Assembly: GCA_021772135.1 (NCBI GenBank)
Contig: JADYXQ010000298.1
Span: 1 to 36,482 of the forward strand
Length of the DNA stretch: 36,482 nt
Direction of reading: 5' to 3'
Source: Candidatus Obscuribacter sp.
GTDB taxonomy: Bacteria > Cyanobacteriota > Vampirovibrionia > Obscuribacterales > Obscuribacteraceae
Position 1 is the stretch's first letter. Every line of letters begins with the position of its first letter. The translations under genes and the position numbers were made by a program. A model generated the notes under the pieces. The model searched no databases. It was not told where the DNA came from and saw nothing but the letters and a program-made list of their open reading frames with translations. Below are positions 33,570 to 36,482 of the stretch, in pieces.

Positions 33570-34562
33570 TTACAAACTCAAGTTCAAATTTGAACTGTGA
33601 CCAGGGAAAGCCTTGGCCGACGGATTGATGAAGGTCACAGCAAAATTGACTGCCGTAGCCGCTTCAGCAGCACCGGTAGCAATAAGCTTGAGCTTAGCGG
33701 CATGGGCGCAAATATCGCCGGCTGCGTAAACACCAGGCAAGCTGGTTTCCATCATTTCGTTGACTGTAATGGCATTAACGTCCATTGTCAGTCCCCAGCT
33801 CTTCAAGAAATCGAGGTTAATGACAAAGCCGATGTTGATGACGATGGCATCTACAGGCAGCGTCTCTTCTTTACCGGTACGGTTATCAAAGACAATTACG
33901 CCGCTAATTTTGCCGTCTACATATTGAATTTCTTTCAATTCATAGAAGGTCTTGATGTCGACCTTGTTGCGCTTCATCTCTTCTAAAGAGGTTTGCACGG
34001 CTCTAAATTGGTCGCGTCTGTGAATCAAAGTAACTTTTGTAGCCAATACTGAAAATTCATTGGCCCAGTCGACTGCAGAGTCACCGCCACCAATAATCAA
34101 AATATTTTTGTCGCGGAACTTCTCTTTGTTCTTAACTGCATAAAAAATGCACTCGCCTTCCAGCTCTTTCGGATAATCAAGGTCGAGCTTCTTGGGAACG
34201 CAAGCACCGGCTCCCAGCGCCAGCAAGACTGTTTTACTCAAATGGCTTTCAGTAAAATCAGTGAAAATTTGCCAGTGCCCATCAGCATCTTTCTGCAGAT
34301 TGAGAACTTTTTCGCCTAGCGAGATCGTCGGCTTGAAAAGCATGGCCTGAGTGGCCAGGTTTTTGGCTAGATCTTTGGCTAAAATCTTTGGGTGTCCCGC
34401 CACGTCATAGACGTATTTTTCAGGATAAAGGGCTGTAAGCTGTCCACCGAGTTCGGGTAGAACGTCGATGACCTTCACCTTAAGGCCACGTAGACCGGCG
34501 TAAAATGAGCCAAACAGTCCTGTAGGCCCACCACCAATAATTGTAATATCGTATAGATCCAT
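33570..34562 (-). CDS. Ferredoxin/flavodoxin-NADP(+) reductase, thioredoxin-reductase-like (YumC type)
   Basis: A flavoprotein of 330 residues from ATG 34562. It transfers electrons between NADPH and ferredoxin in the cytosol. YDITIIGGGPTGLFGSFYAG is the FAD-binding glycine motif, GGQLTALYPEKYVYDVAGHP is the block typical of YumC enzymes, and NILIIGGGDSAVDWANEF is the NADP motif. GVYAAGDIC near residue 280 is the second FAD site. The CxxC disulfide of true thioredoxin reductases is absent, which is diagnostic of this reductase class. The start is uncertain because a TTG at 34574 with GGAG almost touching it would add four residues; neither has ideal spacing. The terminator lies 47 bases downstream. 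It is divergent from the aldo/keto reductase. Confidence 0.9.
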   Translation of the reverse strand: MDLYDITIIGGGPTGLFGSFYAGLRGLKVKVIDVLPELGGQLTALYPEKYVYDVAGHPKILAKDLAKNLATQAMLFKPTISLGEKVLNLQKDADGHWQIFTDFTESHLSKTVLLALGAGACVPKKLDLDYPKELEGECIFYAVKNKEKFRDKNILIIGGGDSAVDWANEFSVLATKVTLIHRRDQFRAVQTSLEEMKRNKVDIKTFYELKEIQYVDGKISGVIVFDNRTGKEETLPVDAIVINIGFVINLDFLKSWGLTMDVNAITVNEMMETSLPGVYAAGDICAHAAKLKLIATGAAEAATAVNFAVTFINPSAKAFPGHSSNLNLSL

Positions 34563-34693
34563 GAGCGAATCCAAGTCTCCAGCATAACCTGTGTCAAGTG
34601 GTTATTATTGTAGTACATGCAAGTTGCAATGTGCCTCAGTGTTCATGAATAATGAAGCAGCTGAAACACCCGGCCACGTAGGCATTACACCGC

Positions 34694-35647
34694 ATGAAGT
34701 ATAGAGACTTCGGAAACTCAGGCATAAAAGTATCGGAGATTGGCTTTGGCTGCTGGCCTATCGGGGGTAACGGTCATGGAAATAGCTATGGTCCGACCAG
34801 CGATAAAAGCTCAATTGACGCAATTAACAAAGCCATCGATCTTGGTCTGAATTTTTTCGACACAGCCGATGTATACGGTAAAGGACATAGCGAAGAGCTG
34901 CTGGGCAAAGCCTTGCGCGGCAAGCGAGATCGCGTTGTGCTGGCCACAAAAGTAGGAGCAGACTTCTATCAGGGCACGGGTTTCCAGACTTTCACGCCTG
35001 ATTACATCAAGTTTGCCTTAGAAAAATCGCTCACCCGATTGAATACCGACTATATAGATATCTACCAACTCCACAACCCGCCCATGAAGCTGATTTCTAA
35101 AGAAGAGACCTATTCCACCCTGCGCGATCTGAAAAAAGAAGGCAAGATACGGGCTTTCGGCGTTTCGGTCTTCACTCCCATTGAAGGAATCACGGCCATC
35201 AATGTCGGTCATATTGATTGCGTGCAGATTACTTACAACATTTTTAGCTGCCGTTCAGAAGAACAACTTCTGCCAAGAGCATACGAAGTCGGCTGTGCAG
35301 TCATTGCCCGCGAGCCGCTTGCCAACGGTTTTCTCACCGGCAAATATGACACGGCCCCTAAGTTTGCCGCCGGCGACTTTCGCAAGAACTGGCCAATTGA
35401 GTATATTCAAGCCCGCTCAGACGCCGCACGCAAGCTGGCATTCTTAGACAAGAACGGCAACCAGAGCCTCACTCAAGCAGCACTAAAATATCCTTTGCTC
35501 GACCAGGCCATCTCTACTGTGATTGTCGGCATGAAAGATCCTGAAATGGTAGAAGAAAATCTGGCAGCAGCCGACAGCGCCCTGACTGCTGACGAAATTA
35601 AACAAATTCGCGCTCTGCAAGCCGTAGGCTTCAACCTCACCGCTTAA
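34694..35647 (+). CDS. Aldo/keto reductase
   Basis: A 317-residue NADPH-dependent oxidoreductase of the AKR superfamily that reduces aldehydes and ketones. The four catalytic residues are all present: D56 and Y61 in NFFDTADVYGKGHSEELL, K86 in VVLATKVG, and H127 in IYQLHNPP. It resembles the YghZ/AKR11-12-like bacterial groups rather than a sugar-specific class; the substrate cannot be read from the sequence. The N-terminus MKYRDFGNSGIKVSEIGFGC is a good family start, although no ribosome site is seen before the ATG. It is divergent from the ferredoxin-NADP reductase with about 130 bases between the starts, and followed by an envelope protein gene after 38 bases. Confidence 0.93.
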   Translation: MKYRDFGNSGIKVSEIGFGCWPIGGNGHGNSYGPTSDKSSIDAINKAIDLGLNFFDTADVYGKGHSEELLGKALRGKRDRVVLATKVGADFYQGTGFQTFTPDYIKFALEKSLTRLNTDYIDIYQLHNPPMKLISKEETYSTLRDLKKEGKIRAFGVSVFTPIEGITAINVGHIDCVQITYNIFSCRSEEQLLPRAYEVGCAVIAREPLANGFLTGKYDTAPKFAAGDFRKNWPIEYIQARSDAARKLAFLDKNGNQSLTQAALKYPLLDQAISTVIVGMKDPEMVEENLAAADSALTADEIKQIRALQAVGFNLTA

Positions 35648-35685
35648 AATTTCCCAATCCCAATCCCAACCATCTATTTATATAA

Positions 35686-36482
35686 ATGAAAATCGCTCTG
35701 CCCAATATGTTTAAAAGCGTCACTGTTTTGCTTGTGTTGATAATTGCAGTCAGCTACGCTTGCGTTTGTCTGTTTTATCCCTGGCGCGAACTGGCTGTGC
35801 TGGAAATGCCGGCCTGGGTTGTGCGACTGGTGGCGAGAATTCCTGAATATGTCTACGGCCCGGAGCACGACCCGGTGGTCATTCTTGGCTCGTCGCTAAT
35901 CATCGCTCCACCTGACAAGGCGGTCTACGAAGTGCATGATGCCGCCGAGACCAGTTGGGAAAATAGTATTGCCAGACGCGCTGTCAGGTATAGCGACGAA
36001 ATATCCGCATTAGCCGGGCGCAAAGTCGGTCTGGCCATACTTGCCAGCCCGGCAGCAATGGTTTCAGATCAGTGCTGCATTTTGCGTGAAATGGCAAACA
36101 GCAACAAGATGCCACGACTGCTGGTCTTCACCATAGCACCACGCGATTTTATGGATAATCAAGTTGGCGACGGCATCGACAAAACCTGGATTCAAACTAT
36201 TTTTCCTTTGCGCTCGCGTAAGACTCTACTGCCGGCCGGCATATCGCTGGAAGCATTGAGCAATTGCTACAAGTGGCACGCAGCCTACATCGACGTCGTT
36301 AAGAGACATTTTGTCAGTGGTTTTAAAAGTAAGCTGATCAAGCCTTTTGATCAATTGGTGGGCCGAACGCAGACAAGTGCGGCCGCCGACACTGTCAAAG
36401 CTGAAATCAAGCAAGATCCATCAAAGGCTGCCGGCAAGCCGGTTGCAGCAGTTGCACTGTCGCCGGAAGAGACTTTGAAAAA
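35686..36482 (+). CDS. Membrane-anchored SGNH-like protein (partial, 3' end missing)
   Basis: At least 265 residues; the gene runs off the right edge. One N-terminal transmembrane helix (residues about 9-32, SVTVLLVLIIAVSYACVCLF) precedes an extracytoplasmic domain. DPVVILGSSLIIAP (about residues 60-73) is the position where SGNH hydrolases have GDS/GSS, resembling DUF1574-type proteins of cyanobacteria; LLVFTIAPRDFMDN is the expected second strand. The catalytic histidine would lie outside the window or is absent. The C-terminal visible part is Ala/Lys-rich and flexible. The ATG at 35686 lacks a ribosome site and follows a TATTTATATAA stretch, so leaderless transcription is possible. Assignment to the SGNH fold is tentative. 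Confidence 0.6.
   Translation, partial: MKIALPNMFKSVTVLLVLIIAVSYACVCLFYPWRELAVLEMPAWVVRLVARIPEYVYGPEHDPVVILGSSLIIAPPDKAVYEVHDAAETSWENSIARRAVRYSDEISALAGRKVGLAILASPAAMVSDQCCILREMANSNKMPRLLVFTIAPRDFMDNQVGDGIDKTWIQTIFPLRSRKTLLPAGISLEALSNCYKWHAAYIDVVKRHFVSGFKSKLIKPFDQLVGRTQTSAAADTVKAEIKQDPSKAAGKPVAAVALSPEETLK

Noticed and set aside
1..36482. CRISPR array, insertion sequence, integrase or prophage genes
   Set aside because: No spaced direct repeats, transposase or recombinase motif, or phage structural gene was found on either strand.

Overview
The window reads as a chromosomal segment of a bacterium with near-balanced base composition, densely packed genes on both strands and frequent GTG/TTG starts. 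The gene set is core metabolism mixed with large, poorly characterised secreted and membrane proteins: an unlinked glyQ, an adenosylcobalamin-dependent ribonucleotide reductase with dCTP deaminase, WG-repeat debris, TPR and HTTM proteins, and a long unknown protein. This resembles non-photosynthetic cyanobacterial relatives (Vampirovibrionia/Melainabacteria, Obscuribacter-like). That placement is inference from protein style; no rRNA or other taxonomic marker is present.

Layout. Positions 1-622 hold the start of a minus-strand GspE_N-like protein and a tRNA-Glu(UUC) with its own promoter and terminator. Positions 623-5856 (plus) encode a YhcC-type radical SAM enzyme, a Tat-lipoprotein DUF1513 propeller, a DUF4241 protein and a secreted protein with six EF-hand-like repeats. 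Positions 5969-11520 (minus) hold glyQ, then a phosphodiester glycosidase, a ROK sugar kinase and an HTTM membrane protein that look like one operon. Positions 11665-16989 (plus) are a tightly overlapping MoxR ATPase, DUF58 and transmembrane transglutaminase operon, followed by a winged-helix AAA ATPase and a three-TM TonB-like protein.

Positions 19892-21660 are an accessory patch: a broken WG-repeat gene, a HigB/HigA-type toxin-antitoxin pair on a near-perfect leaderless promoter, and a frameshifted coiled-coil gene. Positions 21668-25530 (plus) encode a ComEC protein whose metallo-beta-lactamase domain looks decayed, an acyltransferase preceded by two tiny overlapping ORFs, and a small secreted protein. 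A second patch (25586-26172) holds a damaged secreted-peptide gene and a solitary HicB. An 834-residue unknown protein (minus) and a TPR protein (plus) follow.

Positions 29787-32433 (minus) are nrdJ-dcd, a deoxynucleotide supply pair. A PrlF/YhaV toxin-antitoxin operon (minus) lies between this and a YumC-type ferredoxin-NADP reductase. An aldo/keto reductase and a truncated membrane-anchored SGNH-like protein (plus) close the window.

The most striking structures are a 40-bp perfect palindrome inside the yhaV coding sequence, a palindromic operator sitting on the prlF -10 box, a leaderless higBA promoter with direct repeats, and three ATGs in three frames behind one perfect Shine-Dalgarno before the acyltransferase. 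No CRISPR array, insertion sequence, prophage or recognised large novel defence system was seen.
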